This document shows positions 1-9,507 of a stretch of 64,000 nucleotides of DNA, in pieces (within the stretch, counting starts at the first letter, position 1; each line of letters starts with the position of its first letter). Source of the DNA: Nocardioides furvisabuli (GTDB taxonomy: Bacteria > Actinomycetota > Actinomycetes > Propionibacteriales > Nocardioidaceae); NCBI RefSeq assembly GCF_021083185.1, contig NZ_JAIGQB010000012.1:38121-102120 (forward strand), given 5' to 3'. The notes beneath the pieces are model-generated. The model did not search any database. It was not told the DNA's origin and worked only from the letters and a program-made list of their open reading frames with translations. Position numbers and translations under genes: made by a program.

Positions 1-1485
1 GATGTGGTCGTGCTCGTCGACGATGCCGCTGAAGTAGGTCACGACCACGGTCGCGCCGGATTCGGCGGCCGCCTCGATCGCCGCGACGGTCCCGTCGCTG
101 ACGAGGTAGAGGGTGGGCACCACGACGAGGCGGTACGCCGACAGGTCGGCGCTGGGGTGGACCACGTCGACGCCCACACCCTGGGCCGACAGCGCCCGGT
201 GCAGGTCCTCGGCACGATCGCGGTAGCGCACGTCGACGCTCGGGTGGGAGTCGAGCTCGCAGCCCCACCACGCCTCGTAGTCGAACAGGATCGCCGCCTC
301 GTTGCGCGCCGTGCTGCCGGTGACGTCCTCGACCGCGTCGAGGACGCGGGAGAGCTCGACCACCTCGCGCCACTGGCGGGTGTCGGTGCCGGCGTGGGGG
401 AGCAGCCCGGAGTGGAACTTCTCCGCCCCGGCACGCGAGGCGCGCCACTGGAAGAACAGCACTGCGTCCGCCCCGTGCGCGACGTGGGAGAGGCTGTTGC
501 GGATCATCTCGCCGGGCCTCTTCGCCCGGTTGCGCGGCTGCCAGTTGACGGCGCTGGTGGAGTGCTCCATCAACAGCCACGGCCGGCCGTCCGCGGTGCC
601 CCGGGTGAGGTCGGCACTGAAGGCGAGCTCACGGTGCGCGTCGCCCTCCGCAGCGATGACGTAGTGGTCGTTGGAGACCACGTCGAGCTCGCGGCCCCAG
701 CGCAGGTAGTCCATCTCCATCGTCTGGCGCATCACCATGAAGTTCGTCGTCACCGGAACGCCGGGGGACAGGCGGTGCAGCACGTCGCGCTCCACGACGA
801 AGTTGTCGAGGAGCTGGTCGGAGGAGAAGCGCAGGAAGTCCAGCTGCTGGGTGGGGTTGGCGTGCGCGGGGGCCGCCCGCGGCGGGAGCACCTGCTCGAA
901 GTCGTCGTAGCGCTGCGACCAGAAGGCCGTGCCCCACGCGTCGTTGAGGCGGGCCACGTCGTCGTAGCGGGCGCGCAGCCAGGTCCGGAACGCCGCTGCG
1001 CTGACGTCGCAGTAGCACCGAGCGTTGTGGCAGCCGATCTCGTTCGACACGTGCCACAGCGCGAGCGCCGGGTGGTCCCGGTAGCGCTCGGCGAGCGCGG
1101 TGCAGAGGGCGAGGGCGTGCTCGCGGTAGACCGGCGAGCTGGGGCAGAAGGCCTGGCGGCCGCCGGGGGAGAGCGTGCGCCCGTCCTGGGTCACCGGCAG
1201 CATCTCGGGGTGGCGGTGCGTCAGCCACGGCGGAGGGGAGGCGGTGGCGGTCGCGAGGTCGACGCGGATGCCCGCGTCGTGCAGCTCGTCCATCTGCGTG
1301 TCCAGCCACGTGAAGTCCCACGTGTCGGGCGTCGGCTGCAGCCACGCCCACGAGAACACACCGAGGGTGACCAGGTCGACGCCGGCCTCACGCATCAGGT
1401 CGCGGTCTTCCAGGTGGGCGTCGCGGGACCACTGCTCAGGGTTGTAGTCGCCGCCGTACGCCAGAGGGGGCAGAGGGCTCGGCAT
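1..1485 (-). CDS. beta-galactosidase, GH42 (C-terminus cut by window edge)
   Basis: Glycoside hydrolase family 42, predicted to hydrolyse terminal beta-galactosides in the cytoplasm after import. The ATG at 1485 gives a typical GH42 N-terminus (GGDYNPEQW). The acid/base Glu is in SNEIGCHN (E149) and the nucleophile Glu in LLMEHSTS (E307), the spacing expected for the family. The reading frame stays open to base 1, so about 495 residues of a roughly 650-700 residue protein are visible. It is divergent from a sugar ABC importer that starts at 1653, and the shared 167-bp gap carries a CRP-like site. The family is certain. The natural substrate (lactose, galactan or human-type oligosaccharide) is not readable from the sequence. 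Confidence 0.93.
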   Translation of the reverse strand, partial: MPSPLPPLAYGGDYNPEQWSRDAHLEDRDLMREAGVDLVTLGVFSWAWLQPTPDTWDFTWLDTQMDELHDAGIRVDLATATASPPPWLTHRHPEMLPVTQDGRTLSPGGRQAFCPSSPVYREHALALCTALAERYRDHPALALWHVSNEIGCHNARCYCDVSAAAFRTWLRARYDDVARLNDAWGTAFWSQRYDDFEQVLPPRAAPAHANPTQQLDFLRFSSDQLLDNFVVERDVLHRLSPGVPVTTNFMVMRQTMEMDYLRWGRELDVVSNDHYVIAAEGDAHRELAFSADLTRGTADGRPWLLMEHSTSAVNWQPRNRAKRPGEMIRNSLSHVAHGADAVLFFQWRASRAGAEKFHSGLLPHAGTDTRQWREVVELSRVLDAVEDVTGSTARNEAAILFDYEAWWGCELDSHPSVDVRYRDRAEDLHRALSAQGVGVDVVHPSADLSAYRLVVVPTLYLVSDGTVAAIEAAAESGATVVVTYFSGIVDEHDHI

Positions 1486-1595
1486 GCCGCAACTGTGGCG
1501 ACCCTCACAGGGGAAAGTCAACGCTTGGAGATGGAAAAGAGTTGGGAAATGTTCGAATTGTGACTACCTGGAACCTGCTGGGGGCTTGACGGGGC

Positions 1596-1611
1596 TGTGT
1601 CAGCCGTCACA
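1596..1611. promoter_or_regulatory. CRP/GlxR-like palindrome upstream of sugar ABC operon 1
   Basis: TGTGTCAGCCGTCACA matches the CRP/GlxR consensus TGTGA-N6-TCACA with one mismatch. It sits 41 bp before the GTG of the binding-protein gene and between it and the divergent GH42 gene. Three similar sites occur at 34149, 34286 and 41769, all in front of sugar-transport genes. Confidence 0.6.
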
Positions 1612-1652
1612 TGCTGTCCATCCTTGTTGGGTTTTGTCCTCTGGAGGCCGAC

Positions 1653-2978
1653 GTGTCCCGCACCACATCCACCGCCATCCCCCGCTCCGCCGTCGCCACC
1701 ATGGCTGCGACGCGACGCTCCGTCCTCCGGGGCATCGGGCTCAGTGGTCTCGCCGTCGGAGGGGCGAGCCTGCTCGCCGCCTGCGGTGGCGACGACGGTC
1801 CGGCGACCGGTTCCGGCGCCACCGTGAAGTTCGGCATCAACGAGGCCAAGGGGTCCGGTCCCGCCTACGACCGCCTGGCGGCCATGGCCGAGGCCTACAC
1901 GGCCGAGACCGACACGGAGGTCGCGCTCAACGCCGTCGACCACAACACCTTCCAGGAGAGCATCAACACCTACCTGCAGGGCACCCCCGACGACGTCTTC
2001 ACCTGGTTCGCAGGCTTCCGCATGGCGCAGTTCGCCGAGGCCGGCCTGATCTCCGACCTGAGCGACCAGTGGCCCATCGACGGGCTCAACGACTCCTTCA
2101 AGGAAGCCTCCACGGCCCCCGACGGCAAGCAGTACTTCGTGCCGGCCAGCTACTACCCGTGGGCGGTCTTCTACAAGAAGTCGGTCTTCGAGAAGAACGG
2201 CTGGACCGCACCGGAGACCAGCGACGACCTGTTCGCCCTCATGGACGACATGCAGGGCAAGAAGATCACCCCCTTCGCCTTCGGCGACAAGGACGGCTGG
2301 CCCGCGATGGGCACCTTCGACATCCTCAACATGCGCCTCAACGGCTTCGACTTCCACATGAGCCTGATGGCCGGCGACGAGGCGTGGGACGGCGACGAGG
2401 TCAAGCTGGTGTTCCAGACCTGGAAGGACCTGCTTCCCTACCACCAGGCCGACCCGCTCGGTCGCACCTGGCAGGAGGCCGCGACCTCGATGGGGAACGG
2501 CGAGTCCGGGATGTACCTGCTGGGCACCTTCGTGGTCGACGCCATCAGCGACGTCGCCGACGACCTCGACTTCTTCACCTTCCCGGCGCTCGACTCCAGC
2601 ATCGGCGCCGACGCCCTGGACGCCCCGATCGACGGCTTCTGCGTGGCCTCGGCCGGGAAGAACCAGGACGCCGCCAAGGCGATGGTCAAGTGGCTCGGCA
2701 GCGCGGCGGCCGCCGACGCTGCCAACGCGGGCGCCGACGCCCCGTTCATCTCCGCCAACTCGAACGCCAGCACCAGCCCCTACACCGACCTGCAGAAGAA
2801 GTCGGCCGAGGTCGTGGGCGCGGCCGCCAACATCGCCCAGTTCATGGACCGTGACACCAACGCCGACTTCGCCAACACGGTGATGATCCCCTCGATCCAG
2901 GCGTTCCTGAAGGACCCCGACGACATCGACGGGATCACGGCGAGCATCCAGGAACAGGCCGCCTCGATCCTCGGCTGA
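1653..2978 (+). CDS. sugar ABC transporter substrate-binding lipoprotein (CUT1)
   Basis: Extracytoplasmic solute-binding protein (family 1) that would capture an oligosaccharide and hand it to the two permeases that follow. I chose the GTG at 1653 because GGAGG at 1643-1647 lies 5 nt upstream; the frame opens earlier at 1611 but without a ribosome site. The N-terminus has a twin-arginine pair (R21-R22) followed by a hydrophobic stretch and the lipobox LAAC with Cys44, so it is probably a Tat-exported lipoprotein. It is 441 residues, normal for the family. It is first in a three-gene operon with no ATPase, so it probably depends on the MsiK-type ATPase at 34370. The GH42 neighbour suggests beta-galactosides, which is inference. 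Confidence 0.88.
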   Translation: MSRTTSTAIPRSAVATMAATRRSVLRGIGLSGLAVGGASLLAACGGDDGPATGSGATVKFGINEAKGSGPAYDRLAAMAEAYTAETDTEVALNAVDHNTFQESINTYLQGTPDDVFTWFAGFRMAQFAEAGLISDLSDQWPIDGLNDSFKEASTAPDGKQYFVPASYYPWAVFYKKSVFEKNGWTAPETSDDLFALMDDMQGKKITPFAFGDKDGWPAMGTFDILNMRLNGFDFHMSLMAGDEAWDGDEVKLVFQTWKDLLPYHQADPLGRTWQEAATSMGNGESGMYLLGTFVVDAISDVADDLDFFTFPALDSSIGADALDAPIDGFCVASAGKNQDAAKAMVKWLGSAAAADAANAGADAPFISANSNASTSPYTDLQKKSAEVVGAAANIAQFMDRDTNADFANTVMIPSIQAFLKDPDDIDGITASIQEQAASILG

Positions 2979-2981
2979 GCC

Positions 2982-3911
2982 ATGGCACACGTCGAGGAGG
3001 CGCCGCAGCAGGGCGCGAGCGCACCGCCCCAGGGCAAGGAGAAGAAGCTCCCGGCGAGGGACCGCTTCACCGTCATCACGATGGTGACCGTCCCGCTCGC
3101 CCTCGTCGTCCTGCTGGTGTGGGTGCCGGCGCTGCTGTCGGTGGTGCTGTCCTTCGGCAGGTGGAACGGGTTCGGTGACCTCGACACCATCGAGTGGGTC
3201 GGGCTGCAGAACTACGAGGACATCGTCACCATCTACCCGGCCTTCTGGCCGGCGATCCAGCACAACCTGATCTGGCTCGGCTTCCTGGTCGTCTTCCCGA
3301 CGCTCCTGGGCATGTTGCTCGCGGTCGTCCTCGACCGGGAGATGAAGGGGAGCCGGGTCTACCAGACGGCCTTCTACATGCCGGTCGTGCTCTCGTTGGC
3401 GCTGATCGGCTTCATCTGGCAGCTCTTCTACTCCCGCGACCAGGGCCTGATCAACCAGGTCTTCGGGAGCGAGGTCGACTGGTACGGCGATCCCGACGTG
3501 AACCTGTGGGCCGTGCTCGTCGCCACGGCGTGGCGGCACACCGGCTACGTCATGCTCATCTACCTGGCGGGTCTCAAGGGCGTGGACGCCAGCCTGCGCG
3601 AGGCGGCTGCGGTGGACGGTGCCAACGAGGTGAAGACGTTCTTCCACGTCATCTTCCCCGTCATGCGACCGATCAACCTCGTCGTCGTGGTGATCGTGGT
3701 CATCGAGTCGCTGCGTGCCTTCGACCTCGTCTGGGTCATCAACAAGGGACGCAACGGACTCGAGGTCATCGGTGCCCTGGTCGCCCAGAACGTCGTCGGC
3801 GAGGCGACGCGGTACGGCTTCGGCTCCGCGCTGGCCGTGGTCATGATGCTGATCTCGTCGGTCTTCATCACCCTCTACCTGCGGACGGTCTTCCGAGAGG
3901 AGCGCTCCTGA
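2982..3911 (+). CDS. sugar ABC transporter permease, MalF/UgpA type
   Basis: Inner-membrane permease of a CUT1 importer, 309 residues with about six membrane segments after a short polar N-terminus. The EAA loop that docks the ATPase is visible as EAAAVDGANEVKTF near residue 205. The ATG lies 3 nt after the stop of the binding-protein gene, and the stop overlaps the next start as TGATG, so translation is coupled. The partner permease follows directly. Confidence 0.9.
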   Translation: MAHVEEAPQQGASAPPQGKEKKLPARDRFTVITMVTVPLALVVLLVWVPALLSVVLSFGRWNGFGDLDTIEWVGLQNYEDIVTIYPAFWPAIQHNLIWLGFLVVFPTLLGMLLAVVLDREMKGSRVYQTAFYMPVVLSLALIGFIWQLFYSRDQGLINQVFGSEVDWYGDPDVNLWAVLVATAWRHTGYVMLIYLAGLKGVDASLREAAAVDGANEVKTFFHVIFPVMRPINLVVVVIVVIESLRAFDLVWVINKGRNGLEVIGALVAQNVVGEATRYGFGSALAVVMMLISSVFITLYLRTVFREERS

Positions 3912-4840
3912 TGACGTACGAGACGCCGGTCGCCGCAGCACCCGCCCCGGTCAGGGCGACGCCCCCGACCCGCCAGGAGGGGGGCGTCCTGGGCAAGCGT
4001 CGTGGGACGGTCGCCACCGTGATCATCGCGCTGCTGGCGCTCGCCTGGCTCTTCCCGCTGATCTGGGCGCTGGCGAACTCCTTCCGGGACTACAACTACA
4101 CCCAGGCCAACGGCTACCTCTCCTTCGGCGGCTGGACGACCAGCAACTACGAGGAGGCGTGGTCGCGCGGCAACTTCGGGCTGCACCTGAAGAACTCGCT
4201 GCTCATCACCGTCCCGGCGGTGCTGATGACGCTGTGGTTGTCGTCGATGGTCGCCTTCGTGCTCGCCCGGTTCAGCTATCGCTTCAACCTGACGCTGCTC
4301 GGGATCTTCCTCGCGGCGAACCTGCTCCCTCCGCAGGCGCTGCTGATCCCGGTGTTCAGGATGTTCCGCGAGATCCCGCTGCCGCTGTTCATGAGCGACT
4401 CCGGCTCGATGCTCAACAGCTTCTGGGCGCTGATCCTGGTCAACACCGCGTTCCAGATGGGGTTCTGCACCTTCGTGCTCAGCAACTACATGAAGACCCT
4501 GCCGCACGAGATCTACGAGTCCGCCGAGCTCGACGGCGCCAGCGTGTGGCGCCAGTACTGGCAGCTGACGATGCCGCTCGTACGCCCTGCGCTCGCGGCC
4601 CTGGCCACCTTGCAGGTGACGTGGGTCTACAACGAGTTCTTCTGGGCGACGGTGCTCATCCAGCAGGGCAACAAGCTGCCGGTGACGTCGGCGCTCAACA
4701 ACCTGCGTGGGCAGTTCTTCACCGACACGAACCTGGTTGCGGCCGGCTCCATCATCGTCGCGCTGCCGGTGCTGGTGGTGTTCTTCGCCCTGCAGAAGCA
4801 GTTCGTCTCCGGGCTCACGCTCGGGTCGACCAAGGGCTGA
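3911..4840 (+). CDS. sugar ABC transporter permease, MalG/UgpE type
   Basis: Second CUT1 permease, 309 residues. A proline- and alanine-rich cytoplasmic start is followed by six predicted membrane segments, and the EAA loop reads ESAELDGASVWRQY. The ATG at 3911 overlaps the previous stop. The frame is open much further upstream, but that part is antisense-like shadow of the first permease. The C-terminus ends in the LTLGSTKG tail typical of MalG-type subunits. It is last in the operon; no ATPase gene follows, and the next gene is convergent. Confidence 0.9.
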   Translation: MTYETPVAAAPAPVRATPPTRQEGGVLGKRRGTVATVIIALLALAWLFPLIWALANSFRDYNYTQANGYLSFGGWTTSNYEEAWSRGNFGLHLKNSLLITVPAVLMTLWLSSMVAFVLARFSYRFNLTLLGIFLAANLLPPQALLIPVFRMFREIPLPLFMSDSGSMLNSFWALILVNTAFQMGFCTFVLSNYMKTLPHEIYESAELDGASVWRQYWQLTMPLVRPALAALATLQVTWVYNEFFWATVLIQQGNKLPVTSALNNLRGQFFTDTNLVAAGSIIVALPVLVVFFALQKQFVSGLTLGSTKG

Positions 4841-4856
4841 GCGCCCGCGAGGAGCC

Positions 4857-5846
4857 TCAGTCGACGGCGCCGTCGTCGACGGTCCGCGCGTGCGGGCGGC
4901 CGGGGTCGTCGAGGACCGGCGTGGTCTCGCCGGCTCGCAGCGCCTCGAGCTGCGCGCAGACCGCGGTGCCGTAGAAGAACGCGACCGACGACAGCAGCGC
5001 CCACAGCAGCAGCGCGAAGATGCCGGCCAGCGGACCGTAGACGCTGCCGAACGACCCGCTCAGCGAGACGTACGCCGCCAACCCGGCGGTCGCGACGGTG
5101 GTGAGCGCCACCGCGATGCCCGAGCCGAGGGCCAGCCAGGAGAGGGCGGGCTGCTGCCGCCGCGGGGCGTGGTCGAGCAGCACCGCGATGGCGAACACCA
5201 GCAGGGCCAGCCCGAGCGGCCAGCGCAGGACGTTCCACCACAGGACGGAGCCGTCGGACCACCCGTAGTTCTCGGCCATCGCGTCGCCGAGCGCCCGGCC
5301 GCCGACGATCATCACGAAGCCGATGCCGACCGGCACCGCGAGCACGACCGTCAGCACGGCGGCGCGGCCGTACTTGTGCAGCGCCTTGCGGTCGCGCCGG
5401 ATGCCGTAGATGCGGTTGGCGCCGCGCTCCACCTGTGCGAAGGCTGTCGTCATGGAGAGCAGGGCGAAGCCCAGGCCCAGGACGAGCGCCACCTCGCCGG
5501 CGATCTCGGAGGTGTCGGAGTCCTCCACCGCGGACGCCAGCGCGTCGCCGTCGCCGGAGCCGGGGGAGAGCGCGTCGACCACGTGTGCGACGACGGCGGC
5601 CGGGCGTTCCTCGTCGATGTCGGAGGCGAGACCGGTCAGCGCGAGCAGGAACGGCACGACCGCCAGGCACACCTGCAGCGCGAGGGCGCGGGAGTTGGTG
5701 AACCCGTCGCCGTAGCGGAACCGCACGAACGACTCGACAGCGATCTTGCGCAGGCCGTGGTGGCGGGCGAGGTGCCAGGCGTCCTCGGCGTCGAGCTCGT
5801 CACCGTCCATCTCGGTGGTGACGGGCACGGTGCGGGCGGTGGTCAT
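4857..5846 (-). CDS. YihY/BrkB family inner-membrane protein
   Basis: Integral membrane protein of the YihY/virulence factor BrkB family, 329 residues with six predicted membrane segments. Family features include the N-terminal amphipathic part with FVRFRYGDGFTNSRALALQVCLAVVPF and a central polytopic block with SLSGSFGSVYGPLAGIFALLLW. The molecular role is not settled in the family; older RNase BN assignments are not supported. The last residues are acidic and proline-rich. It is transcribed towards the sugar operon and away from the alditol oxidase gene. Confidence 0.85.
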   Translation of the reverse strand: MTTARTVPVTTEMDGDELDAEDAWHLARHHGLRKIAVESFVRFRYGDGFTNSRALALQVCLAVVPFLLALTGLASDIDEERPAAVVAHVVDALSPGSGDGDALASAVEDSDTSEIAGEVALVLGLGFALLSMTTAFAQVERGANRIYGIRRDRKALHKYGRAAVLTVVLAVPVGIGFVMIVGGRALGDAMAENYGWSDGSVLWWNVLRWPLGLALLVFAIAVLLDHAPRRQQPALSWLALGSGIAVALTTVATAGLAAYVSLSGSFGSVYGPLAGIFALLLWALLSSVAFFYGTAVCAQLEALRAGETTPVLDDPGRPHARTVDDGAVD

Positions 5847-5918
5847 GGCGGCACACTAGGGCTCTGCCGGGTCACGCAGCACGCAGTGGCCGGGCACCCC
5901 CACCCCGAGGAGCACCTG

Positions 5919-7196
5919 GTGAGCACCCCCGACCGCGGCCGCCGGACCAACTGGTCCGGGAACCTGACCTACGCCGCACGAGAGCTCGTCCGCCCAGCGA
6001 GCGTCGCCGAGCTGCAGGCGGTGGTGTCCGCCGCGTCCGCAGCCGGCGACCGGCTGCGGGCGCTCGGCTCGCGGCACTCCTTCTCGAGCGTGGCCGACAC
6101 CGACGGGGTGCACGTCAGCACCCGTGACCTCGGCCTGTCCGTCGAGCTCCAGGGCGCCGACGGTGCGGTCGCGGTCGTCCCCGGCGCGATGACGTACGCG
6201 GAGGTGGCTCCGGTGCTCCAGGCGCGCGGCCGTGCGCTGCACAACCTCGGCTCGCTGCCGCACATCAGCGTCGCCGGCGCTTGTGCGACCGGCACCCACG
6301 GGTCCGGCGACGACCTCGGGTCCCTGGCGACGGCCGTGGTCGCCGTCGAGCTCGTGACCGCGTCGGGGGAGCTGGTGCGCCTCGACTGCGCCCACGCCGA
6401 CTTCCGCGGTGCGGTGGTCTCGCTCGGCGCGCTGGGCGTGGTGACTCGGCTGTGGCTGCGCACCGAGCCGACCTACGAGGTCCGCCAGCGGGTGTGGGAG
6501 GGGCTGCCGGCGTCGGAGGTGGCCGAGCAGCTGCTGGCGGTCCTGGGAAGCGGCACCAGCGTGAGCGTCTTCACCGACCTGTCCGACCCCGCCACGGTCT
6601 CCTCGGTGTGGGTCAAGGACAGGCTCGACCGCCCGGGGACCCTGGCGCCCTGCCTGGCCTCCCGCGTCCCGGCCGCCCGGGAGGTGCACCCGGTGCCGGG
6701 GGTGGACCCGGCCGCTGCCTCGCCGCAGCAAGGGACGCCGGGGCCGTGGCACGAACGCCTCCCGCACTTCCGCGCCTCGCACGTGCCCAGCGTGGGGGAG
6801 GAGCTGCAGAGCGAGCTCTTCCTCCCCCGCGAGGCCGCCCCGCACCTGCTGCCCGCGCTCGCGCGCATCAGCGACCTCGTCGCGTCCGCGCTGCTCGTCC
6901 ACGAGATCCGGTCCGCAGCCGCCGACGACCTGTGGCTCAGCCCGCTGCGTGGTCGCGACTCGGTCATGGCGCACTTCACCTGGCGGCCCGAGCCCGAGCT
7001 GGTGCTGCCGGCGCTGCGAGCCGTGGAGGACGCCCTGGCGCCCTGGGAGCCCCGCGCGCACTGGGGCAAGATCACCGCCACCCCCGAGCTCCGCGCACCG
7101 GCCGGGGCGTACGACGTGGCCGCCTTCGAGGCCCTTCGTGCGCGTCTCGACCCGGACGGGGTGTTCCGCAACGACCTGCTCCTGCCGCCGCGCTGA
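5919..7196 (+). CDS. alditol (xylitol) oxidase, FAD-dependent
   Basis: FAD flavoprotein of the vanillyl-alcohol-oxidase fold, closest by eye to Streptomyces alditol oxidase AldO, which oxidises the terminal C1 hydroxyl of sugar alcohols and reduces oxygen to peroxide. The GTG at 5919 has GAGGAG 6 nt upstream, and the 425-residue product is the family length. The FAD-linking His is in GSRHSFS (H53). SLPHISVAGACATGTHGSG, PGPWHERLPHFRA, the EIR motif, HFTW and the HWGK near the end correspond to AldO substrate-pocket and core motifs. There are no obvious operon partners. A related aldonolactone oxidase activity cannot be excluded, but the AldO-type motifs argue against it. Confidence 0.85.
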   Translation: MSTPDRGRRTNWSGNLTYAARELVRPASVAELQAVVSAASAAGDRLRALGSRHSFSSVADTDGVHVSTRDLGLSVELQGADGAVAVVPGAMTYAEVAPVLQARGRALHNLGSLPHISVAGACATGTHGSGDDLGSLATAVVAVELVTASGELVRLDCAHADFRGAVVSLGALGVVTRLWLRTEPTYEVRQRVWEGLPASEVAEQLLAVLGSGTSVSVFTDLSDPATVSSVWVKDRLDRPGTLAPCLASRVPAAREVHPVPGVDPAAASPQQGTPGPWHERLPHFRASHVPSVGEELQSELFLPREAAPHLLPALARISDLVASALLVHEIRSAAADDLWLSPLRGRDSVMAHFTWRPEPELVLPALRAVEDALAPWEPRAHWGKITATPELRAPAGAYDVAAFEALRARLDPDGVFRNDLLLPPR

Positions 7197-7246
7197 GTCC
7201 GGACGGGCTCTGGCACCTGTCGGTCCCGGTCGCCACACTGGGAGTC

Positions 7247-8191
7247 ATGCAGGCTCCAGAACGCGTCGGCCGGGTGTCCGACCAGGTGCAGGCGCAGGTC
7301 AGCAGGTTCTACGACGGCGGCACGCTGCCCCGCGACGGTGCTCCGAGCCAGCCGCCCGACCCGGCCGAGGAGATGCGGATCGTCCTCGAGCGCCACGCCG
7401 AGGAGGGCGTCGAGACCTTCTCCCTGGAGCGCCGCCTGGCCTACCGCGACCGCCACCTCGGCGAGCTGCTGGTGCCGGCGGACGCGGCGTTTCGCACCGA
7501 CCTGACCTCCGTGCCGGCGATCTTCACCTGGCTGGTGCCCAAGACCGGCGCCCACCTGCCGGCGGCCCTGCTGCACGACGCGCTGGTGGCCGGGCGCGAC
7601 GACCCGACGTCGTACGTCTCCACCGAGGGGCGCACCGTCGACCGGGTCGAGGCCGACCGGGTCTTCCGCGACGCGATGGCCGACACGGGCACCGGGGTGA
7701 TCAGGCGCTGGATCGTGTGGACCGCGGTCACGGTCGCGACGATCTTCGTCGGTCGCGCCGTGCCGTGGTCGCGGGCGCGCCACTGGTCCTACCGGGTGGC
7801 GGCCGCCGTCACGATCGTGACCATCGTCTGGCTCGGCTGGAGCGCCACCAGCGACCTGTTCGACCGGTCGTGGGTCGGCGCTGTCGACGTGCCGTGGATG
7901 GGTGACCGGCCGTGGTGGCAGGAGCTGCTCGGGGGCTTGTCGGGGGCGATCGTGCTGCCGCTCGCGCTGAGCCTGCTGTGGGGGCGGCTGCGGATCGCCG
8001 GCGCCATCGCCGGGGTCATGCTCGCCGTCCTGCTGCACGTGACGGTCGGGGTGGCCGTCATCGCGGCGACCTACCTCGCGCTCGAGCGGCTGGCCCGTCG
8101 CTCCGCGCTCCTGGCGTGGGCGTTGGCCGCGGTGGTCGTGGTCGGGGCGGTCGCGGTGTTCGCCGTCCTCTCGGGCATCAGCCTCGGTTGA
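7247..8191 (+). CDS. DUF1353 domain membrane protein
   Basis: 314 residues. The first half carries a DUF1353 domain, recognised from FRTDLTSVPAIFTWLVPKTG followed by ALLHDAL around residues 85-115. The second half has about four hydrophobic segments, so the protein is probably anchored with the domain in the cytoplasm. DUF1353 is also found in phage-derived proteins and has no established function. The ATG at 7247 follows a plausible CACACT minus-ten element. Its 3' end overlaps the convergent gene at 8178 by 14 bp. Confidence 0.7.
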   Translation: MQAPERVGRVSDQVQAQVSRFYDGGTLPRDGAPSQPPDPAEEMRIVLERHAEEGVETFSLERRLAYRDRHLGELLVPADAAFRTDLTSVPAIFTWLVPKTGAHLPAALLHDALVAGRDDPTSYVSTEGRTVDRVEADRVFRDAMADTGTGVIRRWIVWTAVTVATIFVGRAVPWSRARHWSYRVAAAVTIVTIVWLGWSATSDLFDRSWVGAVDVPWMGDRPWWQELLGGLSGAIVLPLALSLLWGRLRIAGAIAGVMLAVLLHVTVGVAVIAATYLALERLARRSALLAWALAAVVVVGAVAVFAVLSGISLG

Positions 8192-8582
8192 CGCCGACGC
8201 CGATCTCGGCCAGCCAGCGCGCGGCGAAGGTGTCACGCGGGAGGTCGCGGGTCAGCAGGTCGACGCCGGTGTGGAGCGCCACGGCGACGAGGCCGAGGGC
8301 CGCCGCGGTCACCAGCATGCCGCTGACGTTGCGCGGGAAGCGGCTCGGGACCGTGCGCACGCGCTGCCACCCGCCCACGAGACCGGAGGTGACGACCGCA
8401 GACACCACGCTGGCGAAGGCCGCGCCCACGACCGTGCCGAGCAGGCCGATCTGCCTGCTCAGGATCGCAGCGGTGGCGGCCGCCACGGCACCGGCGACGA
8501 GCTGGGGCAGGGACAGGTCGAGCAAGGGCTTGCGGGCGTCGGGCTGGGTCTTCTCGGGCTGCATCTTCTCGGGTGGGGTCAT
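8178..8582 (-). CDS. small membrane protein of unknown function
   Basis: 134 residues with a short charged start (repeated K/E/P/Q) and about three hydrophobic segments separated by short basic loops. The layout resembles small actinobacterial membrane proteins of unknown role that follow hemolysin III genes, but I recognise no named family. The ATG at 8582 is the first Met before the hydrophobic part. The ribosome site is weak, so the start is tentative. Confidence 0.6.
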   Translation of the reverse strand: MTPPEKMQPEKTQPDARKPLLDLSLPQLVAGAVAAATAAILSRQIGLLGTVVGAAFASVVSAVVTSGLVGGWQRVRTVPSRFPRNVSGMLVTAAALGLVAVALHTGVDLLTRDLPRDTFAARWLAEIGVGVNRG

Positions 8583-8686
8583 CTCACAGGTTCGGGTCGG
8601 CGACAGGGCGTACCCCTGTACGACGCCCGCGACCCGCCGATCGTTTCCGAGCGTGAGCGACCTCACCCGGCAGGCGCGCGGACGGC

Positions 8687-9412
8687 TCAGCGCAGGGAGT
8701 ACGTCGCCAGCGAGACGCCGACGTAGTGCGCGGCGAAGGCGAGCACGGTGAAGGAGTGGAAGACCTCGTGGAAGCCGAACCACCGCGGTGACGGGTTGGG
8801 GCGCTTGAGCCCGTAGACCACGCCGCCGAGCGTGTACAGGATGCCGCCCGCGGCGACCAGGACCAGGGTGGCGATGGCGACGCCGGTGCTGAAACGGTCG
8901 GCGCCCTCCATGAACTGCGGGATGAAGAAGACGGCCGCCCAGCCGAGGGCGATGTACATCGGCGTGTAGAGCCAGCGCGGCGCGTCGGTCCAGAAGACGC
9001 GGAAGATCACGCCCGCGAGCGCCGCCACCCAGACCACGACCAGCAGCGTCGTGCGCGCGGTGCCGTCGAGGAAGAGGAGCGCGTAGGGCGTGTAGGTGCC
9101 GGCGATGAGCACGAAGATGTTGGCGTGGTCGAAGCGCCGCAGGAACGCCCACGTGCGAGGGGACCAGTTGCCGCGGTGGTAGATCGCGGACACGGTGAAG
9201 ACGAGCAGCGCCGACAGGGCGAAGGCCAGCGAGCCGATGCGGGTCAACGGGGTGGGCGAGAGGGCCACGAGGACGATGCCCGCCGCGAGGGCCAGCGGTG
9301 CGGTCCCGGCGTGGAGCCAGCCGCGCAGGTGGGGCTTGACCTCGGCCATCTTGTCGGCCATGACCTCGCCGGCGCGCTCCACGGCGTGCTCGACACGGTC
9401 GCGTGGCGTCAT
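8687..9412 (-). CDS. hemolysin III / TrhA family membrane protein
   Basis: PAQR-type seven-helix membrane protein of the hemolysin III (YqfA/TrhA) family, 241 residues. Conserved metal-ligand motifs are visible: SAIYHRG, RRFDHANIF and the C-terminal HEVFHSF with AAHYVG. Family members are linked to membrane energetics and fatty-acid homeostasis; true haemolysis is doubtful. It is divergent from the cis-prenyltransferase gene with 95 bp between them. The same divergent pair is recalled in mycobacteria (Rv1085c/Rv1086), which supports the call. Confidence 0.88.
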   Translation of the reverse strand: MTPRDRVEHAVERAGEVMADKMAEVKPHLRGWLHAGTAPLALAAGIVLVALSPTPLTRIGSLAFALSALLVFTVSAIYHRGNWSPRTWAFLRRFDHANIFVLIAGTYTPYALLFLDGTARTTLLVVVWVAALAGVIFRVFWTDAPRWLYTPMYIALGWAAVFFIPQFMEGADRFSTGVAIATLVLVAAGGILYTLGGVVYGLKRPNPSPRWFGFHEVFHSFTVLAFAAHYVGVSLATYSLR

Positions 9413-9507
9413 GTCGTGGTCTCCATGGGACGAAATTACCCGTTGAGCGGTGACGCGCGCACCCGAGCGACGCGGAGGGCTCCGTCACACGGCGCTACCA
9501 TCGGTGG

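Noticed and set aside
1518..3941. 807-residue minus-strand open frame opposite the first sugar operon
   Set aside because: Antisense shadow of the binding-protein and permease genes; Asp/Arg/His/Val-rich composition with no recognisable domain.
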